Assembly: GCF_013178945.1 (NCBI RefSeq)
Contig: NZ_JABFDM010000008.1
Location: forward strand, 187,720 to 251,719
Direction of reading: 5' to 3'
DNA from: Bradyrhizobium aeschynomenes
Lineage (GTDB): Bacteria; Pseudomonadota; Alphaproteobacteria; Rhizobiales; Xanthobacteraceae
DNA length: 64,000 bases
Within the stretch, counting starts at the first letter, position 1. Each line of letters starts with the position of its first letter. Of this stretch, positions 16,924 to 25,164 are shown piece after piece. The notes under the pieces are model-generated. The model saw only the letters and a list, made by a program, of their open reading frames with translations, was not told where the DNA came from and ran no database searches. The translations under genes were made by a program, and so were the position numbers.

Positions 16924-18000
16924 ATGTGGCCCGATCGCCGCTTCCTGGATCTCGTCAAGACCGAACACCCGATCGTGCTCGCCCCGATGGCCGGCGTGAT
17001 GGATGCCGATCTCGTCATCGCCGTCGCGCAAGGTGGCGGCCTCGGCTCGCTGCCCTGTGCCATGCTGAGCGCCGACAAGGCCCGCGAACAGGTCAACATC
17101 ATCCGCCAGCGCGTCTCTGCACCGATCAATGTGAACTTCTTCTGCCATACCCCGGTGGAGGCGGATGCTGTCCGCGAGGCCGGCTGGAAGCAGCGGCTCG
17201 GCGCTTACTACAAGGAGTATGGCGTGGATCCGGCGGCGCCGGTCACGGCCGCCAACCGCGCGCCGTTCGACGCGGCGATGTGCGCCGTCGTCGAGGAGTT
17301 GAGGCCGGAGATCGTCAGCTTTCATTTCGGTCTGCCGGAGGCCGGCCTGCTGGCGCGCGTCAAGGCGACCGGTGCGATCGTGATGGCCTCCGCGACGGTC
17401 GTGCGCGAGGCGGTGTGGCTGGAACGGAACGGCGCCGACGTCATCATCGCGCAAGGCGCGGAGGCGGGCGGCCATCGCGGCATGTTCCTGACCGACAAGC
17501 TCGCCGAGCAGGTCGGGACGTTCGCGCTGGTGCCGCAGATCGTCGACGCGGTGAAGCTGCCCGTCATCGCTGCCGGCGGCATTGCGGACGCGCGCGGCAT
17601 TGCCGCGGCGTTCGCGCTCGGCGCCTGCGGCGTTCAGATCGGCAGTGCGTTTCTGCGGTGTCCGGAATCCAAGGTCAGCGCGATCGCGCGCGCCGCGCTC
17701 GCGTCCGCCGACGACGAATCGACCGTGATCACCAATGTGATGACCGGACGGCTGGCCCGCGGCGTCGCCAACCGGGTGATGCGCGAGGTCGGACCGATCT
17801 CGCCGGATGCACCGGCGTTTCCGCATGCCGCGACCGCGCTGGGCCCGCTCAAGGCCGCCGCGGAGAAGCAGGGCAAGGTGGATTTCACCAATCTCTGGGC
17901 CGGGCAGGCGCTGCCGCTGGGCCGCGAGATCCCGGCGGCCGAGCTGACGCGGACGCTGGCCGAACAGGCGCTGGCGCGCCTCGCGCGGATGGCGGGCTGA
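16924..18000 (+). CDS. Nitronate monooxygenase-like FMN protein (second of two)
   Basis: 358 residues of the same family as its upstream neighbour but only moderately similar to it. VLAPMAGVMDADLVIAVAQGGGLGSLP, INVNFFCHTP, AQGAEAGGHRGMFL and AAGGIADARGIAAAFALGACGVQIGSAFL are present, matching class I nitronate monooxygenases more closely than the first gene. AGGTGA before the ATG is the ribosome-binding site. The two genes probably form one transcript under the divergent LysR regulator and may act on different nitronates or form a mixed system. Confidence 0.9.
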   Translation: MWPDRRFLDLVKTEHPIVLAPMAGVMDADLVIAVAQGGGLGSLPCAMLSADKAREQVNIIRQRVSAPINVNFFCHTPVEADAVREAGWKQRLGAYYKEYGVDPAAPVTAANRAPFDAAMCAVVEELRPEIVSFHFGLPEAGLLARVKATGAIVMASATVVREAVWLERNGADVIIAQGAEAGGHRGMFLTDKLAEQVGTFALVPQIVDAVKLPVIAAGGIADARGIAAAFALGACGVQIGSAFLRCPESKVSAIARAALASADDESTVITNVMTGRLARGVANRVMREVGPISPDAPAFPHAATALGPLKAAAEKQGKVDFTNLWAGQALPLGREIPAAELTRTLAEQALARLARMAG

Positions 18001-18044
18001 CGCAGCCGGAGACCTTGAGGGCAGGGCGCTGCCCTCGGAAAGTC

Positions 18045-18080
18045 CAGAGCCTGCCGGTTGCGGCGCGAAACCGGGCTCTG
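18045..18080. terminator. Hairpin after the second nitronate monooxygenase gene
   Basis: CAGAGC-CTG-CCGGTT and AACCGG-GCTCTG form a strong stem of two 6-bp arms with a 3-base bulge. There is no T-run, so this may be a factor-dependent end or an RNA stabiliser. Confidence 0.4.
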
Positions 18081-18081
18081 C

Positions 18082-18118
18082 TATAGGGCGGGTTCACCTT
18101 GTCCCGTGAGGCCCTATA
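18082..18118 (+). promoter_or_regulatory. gatC: Stem-loop abutting the gatC start codon
   Basis: TATAGGGC (18082-18089) pairs perfectly with GCCCTATA (18111-18118), and inner CGGG/CCCG bases can extend the stem. The arm ends 2 bases before the gatC ATG. No purine-rich ribosome-binding site lies outside the hairpin, apart from GTGAGG inside it, so folding would hide the initiation region. It could also be palindromic promoter DNA of a nearly leaderless transcript. Confidence 0.5.
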
Positions 18119-18120
18119 TA

Positions 18121-18408
18121 ATGTCGGTCGATGCCGCCACCGTCCGCCGGATCGCGCAATTGGCGCGGATCGCTGTCACTGACGCCGAGGTCCCGCATCT
18201 GCAGGGCGAGCTCAATGCGATGCTGGCCTTCGTGGAGCAGCTCTCGGAGGTCAATGTCGAGGGCGTCGAGCCGATGACCTCGGTGACGCCGATGGCGATG
18301 AAGAAGCGCCAGGACGTCGTCACCGACGGCGACATCGCCGACGACATCGTCAAGAACGCGCCCATGACCGAGAACAACTTCTTTCTCGTGCCGAAGGTCG
18401 TGGAATAG
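18121..18408 (+). CDS. gatC: Aspartyl/glutamyl-tRNA amidotransferase subunit C
   Basis: A 95-residue belt subunit of GatCAB, which converts Glu-tRNA(Gln) and Asp-tRNA(Asn) to the amide forms. It has the normal N-terminal helix pair (TVRRIAQLARIAVTD), LNAMLAFVEQLSEVNVEGVEPM and a C-terminal TENNFFLVPKVVE tail. The ATG at 18121 gives the family N-terminus. It is the first gene of a five-gene string gatC, small gene, gatA, small gene, gatB. Confidence 0.96.
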   Translation: MSVDAATVRRIAQLARIAVTDAEVPHLQGELNAMLAFVEQLSEVNVEGVEPMTSVTPMAMKKRQDVVTDGDIADDIVKNAPMTENNFFLVPKVVE

Positions 18409-18475
18409 CTTGGGGCAGCTCCGCGCACCCGTCGCGCGTGATCCGCTCCTCCAACCGACAAGCGAGCCAACGCCG

Positions 18476-18718
18476 ATGTGCCTGCTCTGCGACGATGAAG
18501 CGGCCTACAAGGCCTACATGGATTATCTCGACGCGATGGAGCGGCAGGGCAAGGCCGCCGATCCGGACAAGGCCGTGAACGAGGTGCTCGACCAGCTCGA
18601 AGTGGCCAACGCCAACAAGGCGAACACCACCAAGGCGAAGACGAACAAGTTCTTCGCCGACGATGCCGCCGACGACAAGACGCTTTCCCCCTTCTTCTGC
18701 AGCCCGATCAACAAATGA
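18476..18718 (+). CDS. Small cysteine-containing protein of unknown function between gatC and gatA
   Basis: 80 residues, starting MCLLCDDEAAYKAYMDYLDAM. It has a CxxC at the extreme N-terminus, a predicted amphipathic helix, a low-complexity NANKANTTKAKTNK middle and a hydrophobic end, SPFFCSPINK. The stop overlaps the gatA ATG by 4 bases (ATGA), so translation is probably coupled and the gene is real. I do not recognise a domain. The three cysteines could bind a metal or form a disulfide. Its position suggests a role linked to GatCAB or constant co-expression with it. Confidence 0.75.
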   Translation: MCLLCDDEAAYKAYMDYLDAMERQGKAADPDKAVNEVLDQLEVANANKANTTKAKTNKFFADDAADDKTLSPFFCSPINK

Positions 18719-20190
18719 CCGATTTGACTTCGATGACGCTCGCCGAGGCCCGCAAGGGCCTCGCGGACAAGACTTTCACGTCGCTCGAGCTGACCGACGC
18801 CCATCTCAAGGCGATGGAGGAGGCGCGGGCGCTCAACGCCTTCGTGATGGAGACGCCGGACCAGGCGCGCGCGATGGCGCGCGAGGCCGACGCCAAGATC
18901 GGCAAGGGCGAGGGCGGGCCGCTCGCCGGCATTCCGTTGGGGATCAAGGACCTGTTTGCCACCAAGGACGTCCGCACCACCGCGTGCTCGAAGATCCTCG
19001 GCAATTTCGTGCCGACCTATGAGTCGACCGTGACCTCGCAGCTGTGGCGCGACGGTGCGGTCATGCTCGGCAAGCTCAACAATGACGAGTTCGCGATGGG
19101 CTCGTCGAACGAGACCTCGTGCTTCGGCCCTGTCGGCAACCCCTGGCGGCGCGAGGGCTCCAACACCACGCTGGTGCCGGGCGGCTCGTCCGGCGGCTCG
19201 GCCTCGGCGGTGGCGGCGCTGCTCTGCATGGGCGCGACGGCGACCGACACCGGCGGCTCGATCCGCCAGCCGGCGGCGTTCACCGCCACCGTCGGCATCA
19301 AGCCGACCTATGGTCGCTGCTCGCGCTGGGGCATCGTCGCCTTTGCCTCCTCGCTCGACCAGGCGGGTCCGATCGCGCGCTCGACCCGTGACGCGGCGAT
19401 CCTGCTGCGCTCGATGGCCGGCCACGACCCGAAGGACACGACCTCGGTCGACATCCCCGTGCCCGACTACGAGGCCGCCATCGGCAAGTCCGTGAAGGGC
19501 ATGAAGATCGGCATCCCCAAGGAGTACCGGCTCGACGGCATGCCGGCCGAGATCGAGAAACTGTGGGGGCAAGGCGCCGAATGGCTCAAGGCGGCCGGCG
19601 CCGAGCTGGTCGAGGTGTCGCTGCCGCACACCAAATATGCGCTGCCGGCCTATTACATCGTGGCGCCGGCGGAGGCGTCCTCGAACCTCGCCCGCTACGA
19701 CGGCGTCCGCTACGGCCTGCGCGTGCCCGGCAAGTCGATCGGCGAGCTGTACGAGAACACCAGGGCCGAAGGGTTCGGCGCCGAGGTGCGCCGCCGCGTC
19801 ATGATCGGCACCTATGTGCTGTCGGCCGGCTATTACGACGCCTATTACATCCGGGCGCAGAAGGTCCGGACGCTCATCAAGAAGGACTTCGAGGACTGCT
19901 TCGCGCAAGGGGTCAACGCGATCCTGACACCGGCGACGCCGTCGGCTGCCTTCGGCATCGGCGAGAAGGGCGGCGCCGACCCGGTCGAGATGTATCTCAA
20001 CGACATCTTCACGGTGACCGTGAACATGGCCGGCCTGCCGGGCATCGCGGTGCCCGCCGGCAAGGACGCGCAGGGGCTGCCGCTCGGGCTGCAACTGATC
20101 GGCCGTCCGTTCGACGAGGAGACGCTGTTCTCGCTCGGCGAGGTCATCGAGCAGGCGGCGGGACGCTTCACGCCGGTCCGGTGGTGGTGA
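18715..20190 (+). CDS. gatA: Aspartyl/glutamyl-tRNA amidotransferase subunit A
   Basis: 491 residues, the amidase-signature subunit that hydrolyses glutamine for transamidation. The catalytic Lys-Ser-Ser set is visible: the Lys in GIKDLFATKD, the first Ser in GGSSGGSASAV and the second in TDTGGSIRQPA. YGRCSRWGIVAFASSLDQ is the substrate loop. It overlaps the previous small gene by 4 bases and the next by 4 bases (GTGA). Confidence 0.97.
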   Translation: MTDLTSMTLAEARKGLADKTFTSLELTDAHLKAMEEARALNAFVMETPDQARAMAREADAKIGKGEGGPLAGIPLGIKDLFATKDVRTTACSKILGNFVPTYESTVTSQLWRDGAVMLGKLNNDEFAMGSSNETSCFGPVGNPWRREGSNTTLVPGGSSGGSASAVAALLCMGATATDTGGSIRQPAAFTATVGIKPTYGRCSRWGIVAFASSLDQAGPIARSTRDAAILLRSMAGHDPKDTTSVDIPVPDYEAAIGKSVKGMKIGIPKEYRLDGMPAEIEKLWGQGAEWLKAAGAELVEVSLPHTKYALPAYYIVAPAEASSNLARYDGVRYGLRVPGKSIGELYENTRAEGFGAEVRRRVMIGTYVLSAGYYDAYYIRAQKVRTLIKKDFEDCFAQGVNAILTPATPSAAFGIGEKGGADPVEMYLNDIFTVTVNMAGLPGIAVPAGKDAQGLPLGLQLIGRPFDEETLFSLGEVIEQAAGRFTPVRWW

Positions 20191-20477
20191 GCGTCGACGA
20201 TTTCAAGACGAGCCTCGCGGGCGATGCGCCCGCGACCGGGCTCACGCCCGTGCTGACCGGCCTCTGGTGGCTGGCGAAGGGCGACTGGGACCGGGCGCAT
20301 GGGATCATTCAGGACGAGACCGGCCGCGATGCGGCTTGGGCGCACGCGCATCTGCATCGCGTCGAGGGCGATCTCGGCAATGCGGCCTATTGGTACCGCC
20401 AGGCCGGGCAGCCGGTCGCGACCGATGCGTTGGATATCGAATTCGAGCGGATCGTCTCCGCGCTGATGGGGAGTTGA
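20187..20477 (+). CDS. Small protein of unknown function between gatA and gatB
   Basis: A 96-residue protein starting at a GTG that overlaps the gatA TGA by 4 bases. It is probably all-helical, with conserved-looking WWLAKGDWDRAHGIIQ, DAAWAHAHLHRVEGD and AAYWYRQAG segments that resemble tetratricopeptide-like helix pairs (Trp/Ala/Tyr pattern). It stops 5 bases before gatB. The function is unknown. Tight coupling on both sides argues that it is a genuine member of the gat operon. Confidence 0.78.
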   Translation: MSVDDFKTSLAGDAPATGLTPVLTGLWWLAKGDWDRAHGIIQDETGRDAAWAHAHLHRVEGDLGNAAYWYRQAGQPVATDALDIEFERIVSALMGS

Positions 20478-20482
20478 GGGCC

Positions 20483-21961
20483 ATGACGGCAACCAGCGGC
20501 AAGCTGATGAAGGGCGCCACCGGCGACTGGGAGGTCGTGATCGGCATGGAGATCCACGCCCAGGTCACCTCGAAGTCCAAGCTGTTCTCGGGCGCCTCGA
20601 CCGCCTTCGGCGGCGATCCCAATACCCATGTGTCGCTGGTCGACGTGGCGATGCCGGGCATGCTGCCGGTCATCAACGAGGAGTGCGTGCGCCAGGCCGT
20701 GCGCACCGGGCTTGGCCTGAACGCCAAGATCAACCTGCGCTCGGTGTTCGATCGCAAGAACTATTTCTACCCGGACCTGCCGCAGGGCTACCAGATCAGC
20801 CAGTACAAGGACCCGATCGTCGGCGAGGGCGAGGTCACGGTCGAGCTCGACGGCGGCAAGACCGCCACCGTCGGCATCGAGCGCCTGCACATCGAGCAGG
20901 ATCCCGGCAAGATGCTGCACGACCAGTCGCCGTCGCTATCCTATATCGACTACAACCGCTGCGGCGTGGCGCTGATGGAGATCGTCTCCAAGCCCGATAT
21001 CCGCGACGCCGAGCAGGCCAAGGCCTACGTGACCAAGCTGCGGTCGATCATGCGCTATCTCGGCACCTGCGACGGCGACATGGAGAAGGGAAGCTTGCGC
21101 GCCGACGTGAACGTCTCCGTGCGCAAGCCGGGCGGGCCGCTCGGCACCCGCTGCGAGATCAAGAACATCAACTCCATCAGCTTCATCGGCCAGGCGGTCG
21201 AGGCCGAGGCGCGGCGCCAGATCGAGATCATCGAGGACGGCGGCGTCATCGAGCAGGAAACCCGCCGGTTCGATCCCGACAAGGGCGAGACGCGGTCGAT
21301 GCGGTCCAAGGAGGAGGCGCATGATTACCGTTACTTCCCCGACCCGGACCTGCTGCCGCTCGAGTTCTCTCAAGCGTTCGTCGACGAGCTGAAGGCCGCG
21401 CTGCCCGAGCTGCCCGACCAGAAGAAGGCGCGCTTCATCGCCGATCTCGGCCTGTCGCCCTACGACGCCTCGGTGCTGGTCGCCGAGCGCGAGAGCGCGG
21501 CCTTCTATGAAGGCGTGCTGGAGGCGCTGGCAGACCGCGCACGCGACGGCAAGCTCGCCGCCAACTGGGTGATCAACGAGCTGTTCGGCCGTCTCAACAA
21601 GGAAGGCCGCGACATCTCGTCCTCTCCGGTGTCGGCGTCCCAGCTCGCTTCCATCGTCGCGCTGATCGGCGAGGGGACGATCTCCGGCAAGATCGCCAAG
21701 GACCTGTTCGAGATCGTCTGGAGCGAGGGCGGCGATCCGCGCGAGCTCGTCGAGAGCCGCGGCATGAAGCAGGTCACCGACCTCGGCGCGATCGAGAAGG
21801 TGGTCGACGAGATCATCGCCGCCAATCCGGACAAGGTCGCACAGGCCAAGGCGAAGCCTCAGCTCGCCGGCTGGTTCGTCGGCCAGGTGATGAAGTCGTC
21901 GGGCGGCAAGGCCAACCCGCAGGCGGTGAACGATCTCCTGAAGAGCAAGCTCGGCATCTGA
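20483..21961 (+). CDS. gatB: Aspartyl/glutamyl-tRNA amidotransferase subunit B
   Basis: 492 residues. The kinase-like catalytic core has EVVIGMEIHAQV, FYPDLPQGYQISQY, HIEQDPGKMLHD and DYNRCGVALMEIVSKPD; a YqeY-like C-terminal tail binds tRNA (LAGWFVGQVMKSSGGKANPQAV). It phosphorylates the tRNA-bound carboxylate before amidation with ammonia from GatA. A GAGGG ribosome-binding site precedes the ATG at 20483, and a strong terminator follows the stop. Confidence 0.97.
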   Translation: MTATSGKLMKGATGDWEVVIGMEIHAQVTSKSKLFSGASTAFGGDPNTHVSLVDVAMPGMLPVINEECVRQAVRTGLGLNAKINLRSVFDRKNYFYPDLPQGYQISQYKDPIVGEGEVTVELDGGKTATVGIERLHIEQDPGKMLHDQSPSLSYIDYNRCGVALMEIVSKPDIRDAEQAKAYVTKLRSIMRYLGTCDGDMEKGSLRADVNVSVRKPGGPLGTRCEIKNINSISFIGQAVEAEARRQIEIIEDGGVIEQETRRFDPDKGETRSMRSKEEAHDYRYFPDPDLLPLEFSQAFVDELKAALPELPDQKKARFIADLGLSPYDASVLVAERESAAFYEGVLEALADRARDGKLAANWVINELFGRLNKEGRDISSSPVSASQLASIVALIGEGTISGKIAKDLFEIVWSEGGDPRELVESRGMKQVTDLGAIEKVVDEIIAANPDKVAQAKAKPQLAGWFVGQVMKSSGGKANPQAVNDLLKSKLGI

Positions 21962-21987
21962 AACGACGATCGCTGGTCTTCGTTCCG

Positions 21988-22021
21988 ACGGCGCGCACCA
22001 CGGTGCGCGCCGTTTTCGTTT
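21988..22021 (+). terminator. Intrinsic terminator of the gat operon
   Basis: ACGGCGCGCAC and GTGCGCGCCGT form an 11-bp stem with a 3-base loop, followed by TTTCGTTT. It lies 27 bases after the gatB stop. Confidence 0.85.
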
Positions 22022-22478
22022 GGGCTCGCGTCCGGCGAATCGCCGCACGCGATTCGCAAAAAAGCCACCGTTCGCGAGCGATCGAACGCGCACGACGGTG
22101 TGTACGATGAAAATTTTTTCGTTGCCAAAATTTACGACTCGGAGTCCGCGAGCGGCTCCTCCGATGTGAGTCTGCGCGGCGCAACGGAGTTGTCGCCGCT
22201 GCCGCGTTGTCTAGCAGCAATTCAGGAAATCCTTGCAGCGTAGGCTTTTCTTGCGATCGCTATTAGTAGCAGTCTCGCCGTTGTGCCGACGCGAGATCGC
22301 GTTTCCGATGGCGACCGTCGTGCTGCTTCGCGCGTTTCGTCAGCCGTACGCGCGCGCGCGTGTCAACACTTCCTTAAGCCGGAAGCTGTTTTTTTTCACT
22401 CGTTGGTGTATCGATATGGAGTGCATCTCGATTCCCGAGTGCACGCATCGACTAAGCCAACTCACATCGGAGGGCAAC
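22022..22478. other. Long AT-richer leader region before the lysine-rich small gene
   Basis: 457 bases without a supported gene, less GC-rich than the surroundings. It holds the tracts GAAAATTTTTTCG (around 22109) and CTGTTTTTTTTCAC (around 22386), unusual for this genome, and ends in a good ribosome-binding site, CGGAGGGCAAC. Promoter, UP-element or structured-leader functions are possible; I see no recognisable riboswitch. Confidence 0.5.
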
Positions 22479-22583
22479 ATGGCCAAGAAAGCGAAGAAGG
22501 CGAAGAAGGCAGTGAAGAAGGTCGCGAAGACCGCGGCGAAGAAGACTGCCAAGAAGACCAAGAAGGTCGCCAAGAAGAAGTAA
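22479..22583 (+). CDS. 34-residue lysine/alanine-rich basic protein (histone H1-like)
   Basis: The peptide consists almost only of K, A, V and T: 18 of 34 residues are lysine, in AKK and KKT/KKV repeats such as AKKAKKAKKAVKKVAK, like the C-terminal tails of eukaryotic histone H1 and bacterial nucleoid proteins such as AlgP or HctB. A GGAGG core 6 bases upstream of the ATG supports translation. It probably binds DNA, RNA or polyphosphate by charge. The frame is open upstream, but the ribosome-binding site and composition change support this start. Confidence 0.72.
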   Translation: MAKKAKKAKKAVKKVAKTAAKKTAKKTKKVAKKK

Positions 22584-23430
22584 CTCTCGCAGTTCGCTGC
22601 GAGATGAGTCCGGCAGCTTGAAGCCGGCACGTCGTTGGAACGAAGGGACGCGCAGCTCGTTCAGAGCCGGCAGATCATCTTAAGCTCCAATCGACGATAG
22701 AGGGTGTCGGCGAGACATCAGGTCAACGGTCGGATCGAACTCCAAGGCAGCCTTGCTGCGGCGGGGCGGTCCGGCAGAAGAAACAGGATTTCTTCGTTCG
22801 GTGCAGATCGCGTTTCCGGTCTGCAATCTCACGAGCGGCTCACGGGCCAGAGTGAGATCTGATCCTGACGTGTTCGCCGACGCCCTCGATCCCGGCACAG
22901 CGCCGGAGGGCGGCCCTGTCCGACATTCTCCTCATTGCTCTTTCCCCTTGATCCTTCCCCTTGCTTTCATCCCATGTAGCTGACGCGCCAGATGGCGTTG
23001 GCCGTGTTACGCCTCGAACGGCGGGAGCGAAGGCGGTCCTTCGCGGCGGCGAGTCGTTGTCTTGCGGGGATCGATCGGGACGTTGTCTCGGGCCTCGTCC
23101 ACCAGCTGGGTCGGCGTTGCCCATGCCGCCGGTTGCAACGGCCGCAACATCGCGTTTCGCGGATGGTTAGAGGTTTGCCAAACAGAACGGTAAATCGATC
23201 TTTGCCGCTTTGAAAAATCTCATCTGAATCAAGCGTTTGAGCTTCGGCCCGAAAGATCGGTCGCTTTGTGTTCAGGCTTCCTTCAGCACGATGTTTAAAC
23301 TGCCTTTCAAACTTGATCCGCATCCTTCGCGCATAAGCCGTCAAACGGCATGGGGACTAACCAGGCGTTGAACAGTTGGACGGGGGCTGCGCTCCAAGGG
23401 AGCCGCCTCCTGTTGAGAAGGAGAGCGACG
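22584..23430. other. Intergenic region without supported gene
   Basis: About 850 bases in which every open frame is short and lacks a ribosome-binding site or family-like composition. The last 60 bases, with AGGAGAGCGACG before the next start, belong to the downstream gene. I saw no RNA gene or repeat that I could name. Confidence 0.5.
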
Positions 23431-23697
23431 ATGTTTCAGGGACAACTCAATTTCGTTGATGTGACCACCGCCGAACAGGGCGCCAATGGTGACGTGCTGT
23501 TTGAACTCGGCATGCTCTATGCGAGCGGTCGCGACGGCGTGGTTGATCTGGTGGCCGCGCACAAATGGTTCAACCTCGCTGCCCTCAAGGGGCGTGTCGA
23601 TGCGGCTGCGATGCGTCGTGAAGTCGCCGAGCAGATGTCGGACGCCGACATCGCTGCTGCGCAGCGCGAGGCGCGCGCCTGGATGAGCGCGCGCTGA
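23431..23697 (+). CDS. Sel1-repeat-like small protein
   Basis: An 88-residue protein with one Sel1/TPR-like repeat: GDVLFELGMLYASGRDGVVDLVAAHKWFNLAA, where LGxxYxxGxGVxxDxxxAxxWFxxAA is the repeat consensus, followed by a helical MRREVAEQMSDADIAAAQREARAWM tail. Bradyrhizobium genomes often carry such short single-repeat proteins; the role is unknown, perhaps protein-protein contact. AGGAGAG lies 10 bases upstream of the ATG. It is cytoplasmic, with no signal peptide. Confidence 0.8.
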   Translation: MFQGQLNFVDVTTAEQGANGDVLFELGMLYASGRDGVVDLVAAHKWFNLAALKGRVDAAAMRREVAEQMSDADIAAAQREARAWMSAR

Positions 23698-23888
23698 TCA
23701 TGCAATGATGTGGCTGTCCGGCCTCGTGCCCCGGAGAGGTGCAGAGCGAGGCCGGCGCCGGGCCACTGCGGTGAGCGGATCCGGTCGCCAGCGATTGACT
23801 GAGATCCACATCCGCGACCGAGCCTCGTCGTGCGCCCACAAATCTCCTATCTGTCGTCGCAGGTGACGCAGGAAGCGGGATGTTGTGA

Positions 23889-24242
23889 ATGGGCCAGGCA
23901 CGGCGACAGCCGAGACGGCAAGAGCTGATCGACTGCCATGACTGTGGGAACGGCGTATCGTTCAGCGCGGTGGCGTGTCCGCATTGCGGTTCGACCGAGC
24001 CGGCCGGACCGGCGGTGCAGAGCCGGCGCGAGTTGCAGCGGTTGCGGATCGAGGCCGCCAACGACCGGCGTCTCGTCGTGGTGACCGCGCTGTGTGCCGG
24101 TGCCGGCACATTATATGGTGCGGTGATGGGAGCAGGGGGCGCGGCGTCCTGGTGGGCGGCGCTCGGCTACGGCTTCGTCGGTGCCGTCATCGGCGTGCCC
24201 GCCGCCTTCGTGATCAACATCAGCCGCAGCCTGTTCGACTGA
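23889..24242 (+). CDS. Zinc-ribbon membrane protein of unknown function
   Basis: 117 residues. Residues 16-35 hold a zinc-ribbon of two CxxC knuckles (CHDCG and CPHCG). After a charged linker (residues 45-60) there are two hydrophobic helices, VVVTALCAGAGTLYGAVMGAGG and WWAALGYGFVGAVIGVPAAFVI. Such zinc-ribbon plus two-helix proteins are common and functionally uncharacterised. The ribbon would face the cytoplasm. It ends 144 bases before the tRNA gene, which is on the other strand. Confidence 0.7.
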   Translation: MGQARRQPRRQELIDCHDCGNGVSFSAVACPHCGSTEPAGPAVQSRRELQRLRIEAANDRRLVVVTALCAGAGTLYGAVMGAGGAASWWAALGYGFVGAVIGVPAAFVINISRSLFD

Positions 24243-24385
24243 CGCGTGCGCGGCCTGACGAAGATCGCGCGATGATGGCCGGTGTCGGATCGGGCGAAGA
24301 ATCAACGGAGATGGTGCCGCGCCCGGCCTTGTCGCCATCAGGACACATGGCGGAGACAGGACGGATAGCAGAGGAAGACACATGG

Positions 24386-24476
24386 CGGAGACGGAGGGAT
24401 TCGAACCCTCGATAGGGCTTTACAACCCTATAACGGTTTAGCAAACCGCCGCCTTCAGCCACTCGGCCACGTCTCC
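24386..24476 (-). tRNA. tRNA-Ser (anticodon GCU)
   Basis: On the minus strand a 91-base class II tRNA folds with acceptor GGAGACG/CGTCTCC, a D-arm TGGCCGAGTGGCTGAAGG, an anticodon loop TTTGCTAAA carrying GCT, a long variable arm (ATAGGGTTGTAAAGCCCTAT) and the T-arm GAGGGTTCGAATCCCTC. The long variable arm and GCT anticodon identify a serine tRNA for AGC/AGU codons. The CCA end is encoded (24383-24385). Confidence 0.97.
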
Positions 24477-25164
24477 GGCGAGCGTCGGTATGCCCGACGA
24501 CGCGCCGAGCCGCAAGCGGCAGATTGCAGCTGGTTCGAAATCCTCACAGCTGCGCAGTCCTCATCCATAGTGTTCGGGCGGCGACTTGTCTGTGGAGCGT
24601 ACGCCGGCGGCCGCGGTCGACGGCAGTCCCGCCATCGCGACGAGTTCAACTCCGCGCGCAAGGCCGCCTAAGTCAGGCTGATGCAGAATCGCCACACCAC
24701 GTCGGTGCTGCCCCGAATCTCAGGCATTTCCGGCCGGAGATGGTGCCCGCAGCGCCCGACTTGCGTCATTTCCTGGCTGGGGAGTGTGTCCGGGCATAAG
24801 CACCCAAAAATGCGCTGTCAAAAAACAGTAACCAAACCAAGTCTTTAGGCGGTCCCGCAGAACCACGGTTCCGTGCCTTTTGTGCAACACCGTTTCAAAA
24901 AGGCGCCTGCTGACGGCCGCAATGATGGTTCCTTTGTTGCGTGTGCAAAGGCGTTCGGTAATTCTGCTCGCACGACGAAGGGGGGCATCCCGACGTCGTC
25001 CCGTTTCAGGTCGTTCGCTCAAGTCCCTCGCGTCATGCGGGTGTGTCCGATAGCGCGACGCGGCTGAGCGACGGGTCGAAAGGGATCAGGGCCAACCTCG
25101 AGGGTGTCTCACACCCAGCGGACTCGGAACCTTCCCTGACTGAGCAACTTGGAGGTTTAACACT
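24477..25164. other. Promoter/leader region of the first porin gene
   Basis: 690 bases with no supported gene. It contains an AT-rich patch with poly-A (around 24800-24845), the conserved porin leader block at 25009-25070, a GGGTGT-CTC-ACACCC hairpin at 25102-25116 and the ribosome-binding region ACTTGGAGGTTTAA. The tRNA promoter should lie just above 24477. Confidence 0.55.
25009..25070 (+). promoter_or_regulatory. Conserved leader block upstream of porin 1
   Basis: About 60 bases (containing AAGTCCCTCGCGT, GCGGGTGTGTCCGA and GCGGCTGA) are nearly the same as 29228-29291 upstream of porin 2, at a similar distance (about 90 bases) from the start codon. The stretch is GC-rich with complementary patches, so it may be a shared promoter, an RNA leader or a small-RNA target. 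Confidence 0.6.

Noticed and set aside
22404..22478. Earlier ATG at 22416 for the lysine-rich protein
   Set aside because: The upstream residues (MECISIPECTHRLSQ...) are unlike the repeat body, and the GGAGG core is placed for the ATG at 22479.
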